Origin: Parcubacteria group bacterium GW2011_GWA2_45_30
Lineage (GTDB): Bacteria; Patescibacteriota; Minisyncoccia; Sungbacterales; HO2-52-23
Reading direction: 5' to 3'
Assembly: GCA_001001625.1 (NCBI GenBank)
Contig: LCKU01000008.1
Location: 7,636-24,493, forward strand
DNA: 16,858 nucleotides
The stretch's first letter is position 1, and every line of letters begins with the position of its first letter. The notes beneath the pieces were generated by a model. It searched no databases and was not told the DNA's origin. It saw nothing but the letters and a program-made list of their open reading frames with translations. The position numbers were made by a program, and so were the translations under genes. Shown piece after piece: positions 1 through 6,274 of this stretch.

Positions 1-9
1 ATCAAAAAC

Positions 10-36
10 AAAGGGACTAATCGTCTCTTTTTTTAT
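10..36. terminator. Terminator at the 3' end of trmD, probably bidirectional
   Basis: AAAGGGAC (10-17) and GTCTCTTT (23-30) form an 8-bp stem, with one G-U pair on the plus-strand RNA, around a 5-nt loop, and a T tract follows. The trmD stop codon (17-19) lies inside the stem. On the minus strand the stem has one A-C mismatch and is followed by TTTGTTTTT, so it could end trmD. It works at least as well for a plus-strand transcript entering from the left. Confidence 0.6.
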
Positions 37-700
37 TTCTCCACGCATCTATTTTTTTATGATCCCCGGAAAGAAGAATTTTGGGGACTTTATATTTTTT
101 ACCCTTATGTATGAATGTTTCGGGTCTAGTATAAACAGGCAAGCCAATGCCGTACCGTTTTTCCTCCAACGACTCGGCCTTTCCTAAAAATCCCGGGATA
201 TGGCGCGATACAGCGTCCACCACAACAAGGGCGGGTAATTCACCGCCGGTTAGGACGTAAGGACCGATGGAAATAGCTTGTAGTTTGTAGTTTGTAGTTT
301 GTAGAACTTTGAATATACGCTCGTCCACTCCTTCATAGTGTCCGGCAATCATGATGATTCGGTCGTATTTTTTTGCCCATTCCCGCGCCATTTTCGCGTC
401 AAACTGCTTCCCGGTGGCAGAAAATAAAATGATTTTTACCTTACTTTTGACTTTTGACTTTTGACTTTTGACTTTCAAAATCGAATCAATCGCGCGCGCG
501 ATTGGTTCAATTTTGATAACCATTCCTGGTCCTCCTCCATAGGGTCGATCGTCAACTTTTTTATGTTTATCACGGGTGAATTTCCGCAAATCATGTATAT
601 GAATATCCACGAGCTTTTTGGCCCGTGCGTGCTTAATCATTGATTCGTTGAGATAGGAATCAAAACTATGAGGGAATATGGTTAGGATATCAAAACGCAT
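17..700 (-). CDS. trmD: tRNA (guanine37-N1)-methyltransferase TrmD
   Basis: Makes m1G37 in tRNA from S-adenosylmethionine, which prevents +1 frameshifting. 227 residues from the ATG at 700 (MRFDILTIFP, the usual TrmD start). Visible motifs are DRPYGGGPGM (51-60), HYEGVDER (121-128), the knot segment YVLTGGELP (148-156), VDAVSRHIPG (161-170) and a C-terminal YTRPE...LLSGDH. The frame stays open upstream to an ATG at 841, and a promoter-like sequence sits just before that ATG, so an N-terminal extension of 47 residues is possible but resembles nothing conserved. Oddities: two surface loops (about 76-89 and 133-142) are encoded by 7-nt tandem repeats; the Asp of the usual SIGDYVL motif is Pro147; the C-terminal domain is slightly short. 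It is cut off from khpA/rpsP by a terminator and likely transcribed alone. Confidence 0.95.
   Translation of the reverse strand: MRFDILTIFPHSFDSYLNESMIKHARAKKLVDIHIHDLRKFTRDKHKKVDDRPYGGGPGMVIKIEPIARAIDSILKVKSQKSKVKSKVKIILFSATGKQFDAKMAREWAKKYDRIIMIAGHYEGVDERIFKVLQTTNYKLQAISIGPYVLTGGELPALVVVDAVSRHIPGFLGKAESLEEKRYGIGLPVYTRPETFIHKGKKYKVPKILLSGDHKKIDAWRNKKRDD
277..304. repeat. 7-nt tandem tract inside trmD
   Basis: Three exact copies of TTTGTAG (284-304) follow one variant, CTTGTAG (277-283). On the minus strand the tract encodes TrmD residues near LQTTNYKLQA, a loop about four residues longer than in the E. coli enzyme as I recall it, just before the SIG motif. Confidence 0.9.
444..475. repeat. 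7-nt tandem tract inside trmD
   Basis: Four exact copies of CTTTTGA (444-471) plus CTTT, followed by TCAAAA, which inverts the last unit. Three units make 21 nt, so the reading frame survives. It encodes the Lys/Ser-rich loop KVKSQKSKVKSKVK of TrmD (76-89), where most TrmD proteins have a shorter variable loop. Confidence 0.92.
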
Positions 701-884
701 ACTATTGACTTTAATTATCATCCTTGATATCGCATTCGCATTTACTATAGCCGGAAACACGCCCACAGTCCCCCTTCCGGAGAGAATATTTTTCAGCATT
801 TCGGCTTTTCTTCTTATAATCATGGGAATAAGATGTATCATCGACTATTGTATTGTACAATATTCAAAAGCAATAAATAACTAA
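678..884 (+). CDS. Possible small two-helix membrane protein
   Basis: I do not recognise a family. The 68-residue reading frame has two strongly hydrophobic stretches (about 8-25, LLTLIIILDIAFAFTIAG, and 38-60) with a short Pro-rich turn between, like a small hairpin membrane protein. It lies antisense to the first 23 bases of trmD and to the open extension upstream of trmD. In its favour: a clean intrinsic terminator on the plus strand 32 nt downstream (916-939), which otherwise has no gene to serve. Against: no clear promoter or Shine-Dalgarno, and the 5' end overlaps trmD; a TTG at 705 would avoid the overlap. Could be spurious. Confidence 0.27.
   Translation: MVRISKRILLTLIIILDIAFAFTIAGNTPTVPLPERIFFSISAFLLIIMGIRCIIDYCIVQYSKAINN
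847..876 (-). promoter_or_regulatory. Possible trmD promoter
   Basis: On the minus strand: TTATTG (876-871), 18 bp, TACAAT (852-847). It lies 146 nt upstream of the preferred trmD ATG, but only 5 nt before the in-frame ATG at 841, the same spacing as the leaderless genes in this window. Moderate match only. Confidence 0.3.
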
Positions 885-915
885 CTTGATAAATATGCGC
901 GCCGCCGCCTAGTTC

Positions 916-939
916 ACAGGGATCGGATCCCTGTTTTTT
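916..939 (+). terminator. Intrinsic terminator, plus strand
   Basis: CAGGGAT (917-923), loop CGG, ATCCCTG (927-933), then six T (934-939); an extra A-T pair closes the stem. Oriented for a plus-strand transcript, of which the only candidate here is the small frame at 678-884 or an unannotated RNA. Confidence 0.7.
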
Positions 940-946
940 GTTAACC

Positions 947-976
947 AAAAACCGTGCTTATTATAGCACGGTTTTT
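947..976. terminator. Bidirectional terminator after khpA
   Basis: A perfect 12-bp stem: AAAAACCGTGCT (947-958), 6-nt loop, AGCACGGTTTTT (965-976). The stem carries its own U tract on either strand. It lies 20 nt past the khpA stop and should end the rpsP-khpA transcript before trmD. Confidence 0.9.
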
Positions 977-996
977 GTGGATCTAAAAATCAAAAA

Positions 997-1347
997 TTAA
1001 AGTTTCAAATCATCCACCACATCATCCACGTCCCGCATGCGGGATCCTCCATCCCTGGATTCTCCATCCCTGGACATCCGCGGACCGCGACCTCCTTCCG
1101 GCTCTTCAATCTTCAAGTTGACGCGGGCGTTATTTTTCACGCCCACCACCCGCAAGAGCGACCGGATGGCCTTGGCGGTATTTCCGCTACGGCCGATGAT
1201 TTTCCCCATATCTGCGGGGTCAACCTTAAGCATGATCAAGACCCCCATTTCATCCACTTTGCGGTCGGTCTTGACCGCAGACGGATTATCCACAAGGGCC
1301 TTTACCAAATACTCAAGGAATTCCTGATCTTGTGGCATTTTAGCCAT
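997..1347 (-). CDS. khpA: KH-domain RNA-binding protein, KhpA type
   Basis: A small cytoplasmic RNA-binding protein, 116 residues, with one KH domain (about 8-80): hydrophobic KALVDNP, VLIMLKVDPADMG, then the GxxG loop as IIGRSGN (50-56) and the helix TAKAIRSLLRVVG. This matches the KhpA family normally found next to rpsP. After residue 80 comes a charged tail (EPEGGRGPRM... ending DVDDVVDDLKL) rich in Arg, Gly and Asp that KhpA of other phyla lacks; part of it comes from a 15-bp tandem duplication and a palindrome (1031-1074). A second ATG at 1338 (MPQDQEF) is an equally good start. It follows rpsP by 271 nt, has its own promoter at 1589-1617, and is ended by the terminator at 947-976. Confidence 0.9.
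   Translation of the reverse strand: MAKMPQDQEFLEYLVKALVDNPSAVKTDRKVDEMGVLIMLKVDPADMGKIIGRSGNTAKAIRSLLRVVGVKNNARVNLKIEEPEGGRGPRMSRDGESRDGGSRMRDVDDVVDDLKL
1031..1074. repeat. Palindrome and 15-bp tandem duplication in khpA tail
   Basis: TCCCGCATGCGGGA (1031-1044) is a perfect 14-bp palindrome. It is followed by two 15-bp units differing at one base (1045-1059, 1060-1074; core CTCCATCCCTGGA). Both lie in frame and encode the SRDG-type repeats of the KhpA tail. Confidence 0.85.
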
Positions 1348-1432
1348 TGCTTTCGCAGCTTTTCAGCTTACGGCATTCTGCTATCAAATTGCTGAAGCCG
1401 AGTACTGATTGCTGTCATTCTGCTATTCGACC

Positions 1433-1537
1433 TTTACCCCGTTACTTGAATACCCACCGCCTTATCGCAGGGTTACCGTAACAGTAGTCCGTACTTGCCG
1501 CAAGGTTTAATTCCCTGCGACAAGTAACGGGGTTTAC
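1433..1537. mobile_element. MITE-like element A (CCCCGTTA termini, TTTAC flanks)
   Basis: Perfect 13-bp inverted repeats, ACCCCGTTACTTG (1436-1448) and CAAGTAACGGGGT (1521-1533), enclose a GC-rich core with a second pair TCGCAGGG (1465-1472) / CCCTGCGA (1513-1520) and a small CTTG-CCG-CAAG hairpin (1494-1504). TTTAC occurs directly on both sides (1433-1437, 1533-1537), as expected for a target-site duplication sharing one base with the end. Element B at 11069-11175 has the same ends and flank layout. It has no transposase. It lies in the khpA leader, so the transcript would fold here; a cis-regulatory RNA is the alternative reading. Confidence 0.65.
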
Positions 1538-1575
1538 ATGCATGCGAGAATTTTCAGTCCCACAATTCCTCCTTT
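1534..1575 (-). promoter_or_regulatory. Strong Shine-Dalgarno before a 9-codon frame in the khpA leader
   Basis: On the minus strand AAAGGAGG (1575-1568) is the best Shine-Dalgarno in the window. Four nt later GTG (1563-1561) opens a 9-codon frame that ends at TAA (1536-1534), at the edge of element A. The leader then continues about 190 nt to khpA. A leader peptide or a relic of a displaced gene start are both possible. Confidence 0.4.
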
Positions 1576-1588
1576 TCTATTGTTATAT

Positions 1589-1617
1589 AGTATACTTTAT
1601 TTTAATAAATATGTCCA
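1589..1617 (-). promoter_or_regulatory. khpA promoter
   Basis: TGGACA (1617-1612), 17-bp spacer, TATACT (1594-1589), with the -35 box touching the rpsP stop codon. It would give khpA a leader of about 235 nt containing the Shine-Dalgarno/micro-ORF and element A. The stretch 1348-1437 between element A and khpA holds an 11-bp direct repeat (CATTCTGCTAT at 1374-1384 and 1416-1426) and no clear Shine-Dalgarno for khpA. Confidence 0.65.
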
Positions 1618-1618
1618 G

Positions 1619-1972
1619 CTATCCTGCCGGAGCAACCGCATCTACCGTCACAGTCGGCTCAACCGGCTTTACCGGCGTTTCAGTTTGAACCGGCTCGGCA
1701 ATAATTTTTGCCTTGGGCGCAACATTCAACTTTTTCCCTTGAATGATTTCTTTACTAATTAAAAGATTGTGAACCGTGGGAGAACATTGTGCCCCTTTTC
1801 CCAGCCAATATAAAATCCGCTCGGATTTTAGAGCCGCTTCTTTGGTCTTGGGATGATACGAGCCCAAAATCTCGATTTCGCCGGATTTTGGCTTGGAGCG
1901 CTTTTCCGCAAGCACTACCCGAAACGCGGGATCATTGCGCCTGCCGACACGCTGAAAACGAATCATTAACAT
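1619..1972 (-). CDS. rpsP: 30S ribosomal protein S16
   Basis: A structural protein of the small ribosomal subunit, needed for 30S assembly. 117 residues. The N-terminal MLMIRFQRVGRRNDPAF, FRVVLAEKRSKPKSG, ILGSYHP and the ALKSERILYWLGKGAQCSPTV... segment are the S16 fold in order (1-80). Residues from about 84 on form a low-complexity tail rich in Pro, Val, Thr and Glu (PVQTETPVKPVEPTV) beyond the usual 80-90 residues of S16; such tails are variable and probably disordered. The start at 1972 fits a consensus promoter that leaves no room for a leader; ATG at 1966 is the alternative. It is followed by khpA on the same strand, a conserved bacterial pairing; the usual rimM is absent. Confidence 0.97.
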   Translation of the reverse strand: MLMIRFQRVGRRNDPAFRVVLAEKRSKPKSGEIEILGSYHPKTKEAALKSERILYWLGKGAQCSPTVHNLLISKEIIQGKKLNVAPKAKIIAEPVQTETPVKPVEPTVTVDAVAPAG

Positions 1973-1979
1973 GATTTAA

Positions 1980-2008
1980 AGTATATGGTTTTAAACTGTG
2001 AATGTCAA
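1980..2008 (-). promoter_or_regulatory. rpsP promoter (leaderless)
   Basis: A perfect -35 TTGACA (2008-2003), 17-bp spacer and TATACT (1985-1980) on the minus strand. The -10 box ends 7 nt before the ATG at 1972, so transcription should begin at or next to the start codon. Confidence 0.85.
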
Positions 2009-2012
2009 TGGT

Positions 2013-2041
2013 TTTCAAGATGTATATAAATACCCTATAAT
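2013..2041 (+). promoter_or_regulatory. Histidine kinase promoter (leaderless)
   Basis: TATAAT (2036-2041) lies 6 nt before the ATG at 2048, with a weak TTTCAA (2013-2018) 17 bp upstream. It is divergent from, and overlaps, the spacer with the rpsP promoter. Transcription should start at the ATG. Confidence 0.65.
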
Positions 2042-2047
2042 GTATAT

Positions 2048-3217
2048 ATGGAACAATCCCAAAGCATTAAACCCGAACTGGAAATTCCCATTATAACAAA
2101 ACCGGCATTATCTAAAAGGTTTTGGGCGCTTCTTCGATTAATCGTATTCGGCGGCATAATTATAATAAGCGCCGCCATGCTACTGCCAATAGGAGAATTG
2201 ATAAGCTCCCTAAGCGCGCCCTTTTTAATCGGGGGTTTTTTAATAACGATTATGGTATTCGGCGGAGTAGCATTTTTAATAATGGCTCCGGTAAATTCCG
2301 CTATATCATCTTCCCTGGACATTGAATCAATCGCAGTCGTAGTACTGGGAATGCTATCGCTCGTGGCACTCTTTATCATAACTCTATTTACCGAATCGTC
2401 CTCCCCGGTCACTATTTTTGGGTTGATCCTAATGGCGATTTATACGATTTATGTATATCGCCTGCTACATGAAACAAACCGCGGAAGGCAGGCAAACGAG
2501 GCCCTAGGCAAAAAATACGGCGAGCTTCTACAATTTGATAAAGAAAAATCGGATTTTATCACCGTAACCTCACACCAATTACGAACTCCCCTAACCGAAG
2601 TTCGCTGGGCGCTGGATGCCACACTTAAAGATCAAACGCTTCCCGAAAATCCGCGTTTTATCCTGCAAAAATGCAAACAAAGCGTGGCGCGCCTGGCAGG
2701 CATCGTGGATGATATGTTCCGCGCGCGCGCCTTTGAACTTACCGACAGTAACTTGAAAAAAGAGGCAGTGGATGTTTCTTCTATAATTCGTGAAATCCTG
2801 GAGGGACTGGAACTCATGACGCACCAGAAAGAAACTGATGTTTTATTTGAACCACCGGAATCAGACATTACACTTGATGCGGATCGCGCCAAAATCAGAA
2901 TTGCGCTGGAGAACGTGATTGACAATGCCATACGTTATTCGCCCAAAGGCCGGGTTAGAATTTCTCTAAGAGCCGAGGCCGGAAATGCGATCATTCGTGT
3001 GGAGGACTCGGGGATTGGAATTGCGCCCGAAGAACAAAACATGATATTCACCAAATTTTTCCGCGCCAAAAATGCCTTGCTTCTACAGCCCGACGGCTCG
3101 GGCATCGGGCTTTACGCCGCCAAAACAATTGTGCAAAAGCATGGAGGAACCGCAAATTTCACCTCCCAGCCAGGCAAAGGGACTATATTTTTAATCAATC
3201 TTCCCCTTAGAAAATAA
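2048..3217 (+). CDS. Orphan membrane-bound sensor histidine kinase
   Basis: Autophosphorylating sensor kinase of a two-component system, 389 residues. Four hydrophobic helices (about 30-48, 57-80, 93-113, 119-139) with only short loops, so there is no extracytoplasmic sensor domain; the signal is probably sensed in or at the membrane. A linker helix leads to HisKA with the phospho-acceptor in VTSHQLRTPL (His176), then HATPase_c: N box ENVIDNA (288-294), G1 VEDSGIGI (318-325), F box FTKFFRA (334-340), G2 DGSGIGL (349-355). All catalytic boxes look intact. No response regulator is next to it, so the partner must be elsewhere. It is divergent from rpsP and convergent with the Nudix gene, so probably transcribed alone. 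Confidence 0.93.
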   Translation: MEQSQSIKPELEIPIITKPALSKRFWALLRLIVFGGIIIISAAMLLPIGELISSLSAPFLIGGFLITIMVFGGVAFLIMAPVNSAISSSLDIESIAVVVLGMLSLVALFIITLFTESSSPVTIFGLILMAIYTIYVYRLLHETNRGRQANEALGKKYGELLQFDKEKSDFITVTSHQLRTPLTEVRWALDATLKDQTLPENPRFILQKCKQSVARLAGIVDDMFRARAFELTDSNLKKEAVDVSSIIREILEGLELMTHQKETDVLFEPPESDITLDADRAKIRIALENVIDNAIRYSPKGRVRISLRAEAGNAIIRVEDSGIGIAPEEQNMIFTKFFRAKNALLLQPDGSGIGLYAAKTIVQKHGGTANFTSQPGKGTIFLINLPLRK

Positions 3218-3240
3218 GGTTTAAAACTTAACCCGAATAT

Positions 3241-3280
3241 TATTAACAAATCCCTCACGATCGTGAGGGATTTGTTAATA
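3241..3280. terminator. Perfect 40-bp palindrome between convergent genes
   Basis: 20-bp arms (3241-3260 and 3261-3280) are exact reverse complements with no spacer, centred on CGATCG. The RNA would form CCCTCAC-GATC-GTGAGGG with AT-rich lower arms. It lies 23 nt after the kinase stop and 36 nt before the Nudix stop, so it most likely terminates both; the flanking T tract is weak (ATTTGTT). Confidence 0.6.
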
Positions 3281-3316
3281 TCGTCCTCCACCTCTGAAAT
3301 GACACGGGCTGCTTTT

Positions 3317-3859
3317 TCATTTTAGTTTTTCGTGCAACTCTTTCAATACTTTCATAAATTCTTCCCGTGACAATGAAGCCCACTGACCCGAATTTTTCTG
3401 GAGCGATTCAATAAGCTCCTCTTCTGACATCCATTCTACTCGCTGTACTTCGTTATCATAAAATTGAAGATTCTTTTCATTTCTCTCAAATCGATAAAAA
3501 TAAATTTGGGCATGCTCGTTATTATTTTGTACGGACCGCTTAAGCCATGATCCCTCAAGCAATTCTTGGACTGGGACTACAAGCCCGACTTCATCACAAA
3601 GTTCCTCTACCGCGGTCGTCTCGACTGATGCGCCGGACTTTATATGTCCACCAAAACGCACATCCCATTTGTTCGGGCTTAAATCTTTGGTCGCCGATCG
3701 CAAATGCGTGAGAAATTCTATTTTCCCGTCGCGCTCCCGAAAAATATAAATATGCACCACCCTATGCCAAAGATTGCCTTTGTGAACTTGCGAGCGCGGC
3801 AAAATTTCGCCCGTTGGCTTGTTATTTTCGTCAAAAATTTCAATAAGTTCTTCGGACAT
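3317..3859 (-). CDS. Nudix hydrolase family protein with a degenerate Nudix box
   Basis: 180 residues resembling the YfcD/isopentenyl-diphosphate-isomerase-like branch of Nudix enzymes, which hydrolyse nucleoside-diphosphate-linked or related pyrophosphate substrates: IFDENNKPTGEILPRSQVH, then LWHRVVHIYIF, THLRSATKDLSPNKWDVRFGGH. The Nudix box (71-93) reads GHIKSGASVETTAVEELCDEVGL split over the two halves GHIKSGASVE and TTAVEELCDEVGL: against Gx5Ex7REUxEExGU the first Glu is Ala, Arg is Glu and one Glu is Asp, while the last acidic pair needed for metal is kept as Asp-Glu. Activity is therefore uncertain. It is the last gene of the smc block, 87 nt after smc; no clear promoter seen in that gap. 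Confidence 0.85.
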   Translation of the reverse strand: MSEELIEIFDENNKPTGEILPRSQVHKGNLWHRVVHIYIFRERDGKIEFLTHLRSATKDLSPNKWDVRFGGHIKSGASVETTAVEELCDEVGLVVPVQELLEGSWLKRSVQNNNEHAQIYFYRFERNEKNLQFYDNEVQRVEWMSEEELIESLQKNSGQWASLSREEFMKVLKELHEKLK

Positions 3860-3946
3860 GCTTTAAAAATTTCAAAATGTAAAGATTTAAGCCGGACGAG
3901 CGTCTTTTCAACGCAATATGCCGAGGAAATCAAATTTTAAGTATTT

Positions 3947-6193
3947 TTACCTATTCGTATACACCTCCGCCTCCTCCAATTTCAGCGACAAAAGCCGCGA
4001 CACTCCGTCATCCCCCATGGTCACGCCATAAAGCACCCCGGCGCATTTCATGGTCTCACGATTATGGGTCACCAACAAAAGCTGGGTCTGCTTGGCAAGT
4101 TCCTTTAAAATAGCGGCATACCTTTGGGAATTGGCCTCATCCAAAGCCGCATCTGTTTCATCCAACACCAGAAACGGCGGAGGATTCACCGAAGTTATGG
4201 CAAAAAGCAAAGCAATAGAAGTAAGCGCCCGTTCTCCACCGGATAACATGGCAAGCCCTTTAATCCGTTTTCGCGGTAAATCTACTGAAATATCTATCCC
4301 CTCCATAACTTTTTTGTCCCCATATTCTTCCGCTATTTCTCCACCCTCTCCGTCCTCCTCATCCTCTCCTGCCCCGCGCCGCGCAATCTCAACCAACTGC
4401 AACGATGCTTTGCCGCCGCCGAAAATAATCCGGAAATAATTATGAAATTCCTCCTTTATCTTCAAAAAGCCGGCATGAAAATCATTTTTGATATGCTCGT
4501 CAAATTCCGCAATCAAACTTCTTAAGGAGGACGCTGCTTGTTTCAAATCGTCAATTTCTTTGGCAAGAAATGAATGACGCGCCTCGGTATCTTTAAACTC
4601 CTGCACCACGATCTGGTCAATTCCGCCAATTTCTTCAAGCCGCGCGCGCAGTCGCTCTATTTTCCGGGAAATTTCCGGAATAGCCACGGCTGCATAATCG
4701 CCCAGCGCCGCATCCGCCAAATCGCCCTCAAGTAGTGACGCGGCTTCCATCCCTTTTTTCCATTCAGCCTCACGCGAACGCAATCGTTCTTCTTCAAACT
4801 TGAATCTCTCTATTTCAAGAATCAAATCCCGCTCCTCGTCCTGCTTAACGCGAAGCATGCCTTCCTCTTCCCTAAGTGATGCTTGCAGTTTTTGAAACTC
4901 TTTTCGCTCATGCATTCTCCCCTCCTCGCTTTTTTCTATTTCCTTGGATAGCGCGGATAATTCATCGCCAAGTTTTTGCATAGCGCCGGAGAGTTCCGCA
5001 ATAAGTGGCAAGGCCGCTTCCTTGTTTTTGGACACAACCGTTCCACCGCGCGCCAAAGAGTCCAAAAGCCGCTCCAGATCCTCGATTAAGACCTCCAACC
5101 GCATGCGCACGGCCTCAATCCTGTCTTCCACCTCCAAAACATTTCTTATCTCCTCAATAAATTCGCGAATTTCCTCCTGAACATAATCGACATCCACCTC
5201 GCGCCTGCCGGTAGATGATGCGCGCTCTCGCTCCATTTCAATCCGGCCTTCAAGCCGCCCTAATTCCCGCTCGATTTCCCGGCGTCTGCGTTCCAATACC
5301 GCAAATTTTTTATCCTCTTCTCCCCCTGACGCTTCGGCGGAAAATTTCGTTTCAAGTTCCCCGACTTTGGCGGCGCATTTCATTATATCGGCGCGCATCT
5401 CATCGCGCTTCTTTAAAAAGGGCTCGCGCTTTTTTTCGAGGTCTCTTTTTTCGGCAAAAATGGATTCCCGTTCGCGCACAAAATAAATCTTTTCAAGCCC
5501 ACCCAACTCGCCATGTACGCTCTCGCGCGCTTCGGCTTTGACAGCTTGCGATTTCAAAAATTTTAGGTGCGGCGCGATTTCTCTAAGCAAGATCTCGGCC
5601 TGCTTCATATTAACATCGGTCGCTTCAAGTTTGCGCTCGGCCTCGTGCTTTTTTAACTGATAAACCCTCAGTCCCAATGCTTCCTCAAGCATTTTTCTTC
5701 TGTCACGAGGAGAAGATAATAAAATCCGATCAACCTCTCCCTGGCCGATAATATTATGTTTGGTTTCTCCCAAGCCCATACGCGCAATAAGTTCCACGAT
5801 GTCTTTAAGGCGTACTTGCGAACCATTTAAGTAATACTCATTCAATCCATCGCGAAAAATCTTGCGCATTACGGAAATCTCCTCAAACTCCAGCAAAATT
5901 CTGCCACCCGTGGTGAGCTTATCAAATCCATCTTTATTATCAAAAAGAAGCGTGACTGATGCCTTGCCCATGCGCGGAACTTTCTCGGAGCCATTCCAAA
6001 TCAGCTCCTCTCCTTTTTTGGAACGGAGGGCTTTCATGGATTGCTCGCCCAAAACCCAGCGCAGGGACTCTGCAATATTTGATTTGCCGCTCCCATTCGG
6101 ACCGACAATTGCCGTTATGCGCGACGGAAACTCAAGCGTGATGTATTTGGCGAAGGATTTAAAACCGGATAATTCTAATCTCTTTAGATACAC
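3947..6193 (-). CDS. smc: Short SMC-family chromosome partition ATPase lacking a recognisable hinge
   Basis: ABC-type ATPase of the condensin family for chromosome compaction and segregation. 748 residues, against roughly 1150-1200 in standard bacterial SMC. The N-terminal half-head is complete: MYLKRLELSGFKSFAK, Walker A GPNGSGKSN (31-39), LRWVLGEQS, and the MGLGETKHNIIGQGEVDRIL block. The C-terminal half-head is complete: FHNYFRIIFGGGKA, signature LSGGERALTS (650-659), Walker B FLVLDETDAALDE (about 674-686), switch LLLVTHN. Between them is about 425 residues of Glu/Lys/Arg-rich coiled coil broken only near LARGGTVVSKNK; no segment resembles the ~150-residue hinge. The GTG at 6193 is the only start after an in-frame stop and gives the canonical N-terminus; a 7-nt inverted repeat abuts it. 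No scpA/scpB is nearby. The reading frame is intact, so a reduced SMC is more likely than a pseudogene. Confidence 0.9.
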   Translation of the reverse strand: MYLKRLELSGFKSFAKYITLEFPSRITAIVGPNGSGKSNIAESLRWVLGEQSMKALRSKKGEELIWNGSEKVPRMGKASVTLLFDNKDGFDKLTTGGRILLEFEEISVMRKIFRDGLNEYYLNGSQVRLKDIVELIARMGLGETKHNIIGQGEVDRILLSSPRDRRKMLEEALGLRVYQLKKHEAERKLEATDVNMKQAEILLREIAPHLKFLKSQAVKAEARESVHGELGGLEKIYFVRERESIFAEKRDLEKKREPFLKKRDEMRADIMKCAAKVGELETKFSAEASGGEEDKKFAVLERRRREIERELGRLEGRIEMERERASSTGRREVDVDYVQEEIREFIEEIRNVLEVEDRIEAVRMRLEVLIEDLERLLDSLARGGTVVSKNKEAALPLIAELSGAMQKLGDELSALSKEIEKSEEGRMHERKEFQKLQASLREEEGMLRVKQDEERDLILEIERFKFEEERLRSREAEWKKGMEAASLLEGDLADAALGDYAAVAIPEISRKIERLRARLEEIGGIDQIVVQEFKDTEARHSFLAKEIDDLKQAASSLRSLIAEFDEHIKNDFHAGFLKIKEEFHNYFRIIFGGGKASLQLVEIARRGAGEDEEDGEGGEIAEEYGDKKVMEGIDISVDLPRKRIKGLAMLSGGERALTSIALLFAITSVNPPPFLVLDETDAALDEANSQRYAAILKELAKQTQLLLVTHNRETMKCAGVLYGVTMGDDGVSRLLSLKLEEAEVYTNR

Positions 6194-6260
6194 GAATACC
6201 CAACGAATACGTCAACGAATAAAAACGAATAATTCGTCTATATTCGTTGCATCAATTCGT
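6192..6260. repeat. Inverted ACGAATA repeat element at the smc start
   Basis: Four copies of ACGAATA (6192-6198, 6203-6209, 6215-6221, 6225-6231) are followed by inverted copies (ATTCGT 6232-6237, TATTCGT 6241-6247, ATTCGT 6255-6260). The centre ACGAAT-A-ATTCGT and the next pair can fold as one hairpin. It fills the gap between the phosphoribosyltransferase stop and the smc GTG. The same unit builds the hairpin upstream of dnaE. Confidence 0.85.
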
Positions 6261-6274
6261 TTATTATTTGCGTA

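Noticed and set aside
17..841. UGA recoding (Gracilibacteria-type code 25)
   Set aside because: UGA ends rpmF, the matrixin-like gene and the small secreted gene at the expected places, and conserved proteins contain no in-frame UGA.
1037..1327. Plus-strand frame opposite khpA
   Set aside because: Antisense to the KH domain; low-complexity start arises from the 15-bp duplication.
1436..1533. Integron attC site or riboswitch
   Set aside because: The arms lack the attC core consensus and no integrase is near; no known riboswitch motif was recognised, and matching element B with flank duplications favours a mobile repeat.
4050..5541. Several long plus-strand open frames within smc
   Set aside because: Serine/arginine-rich antisense shadows of the coiled-coil codons; no family resemblance.
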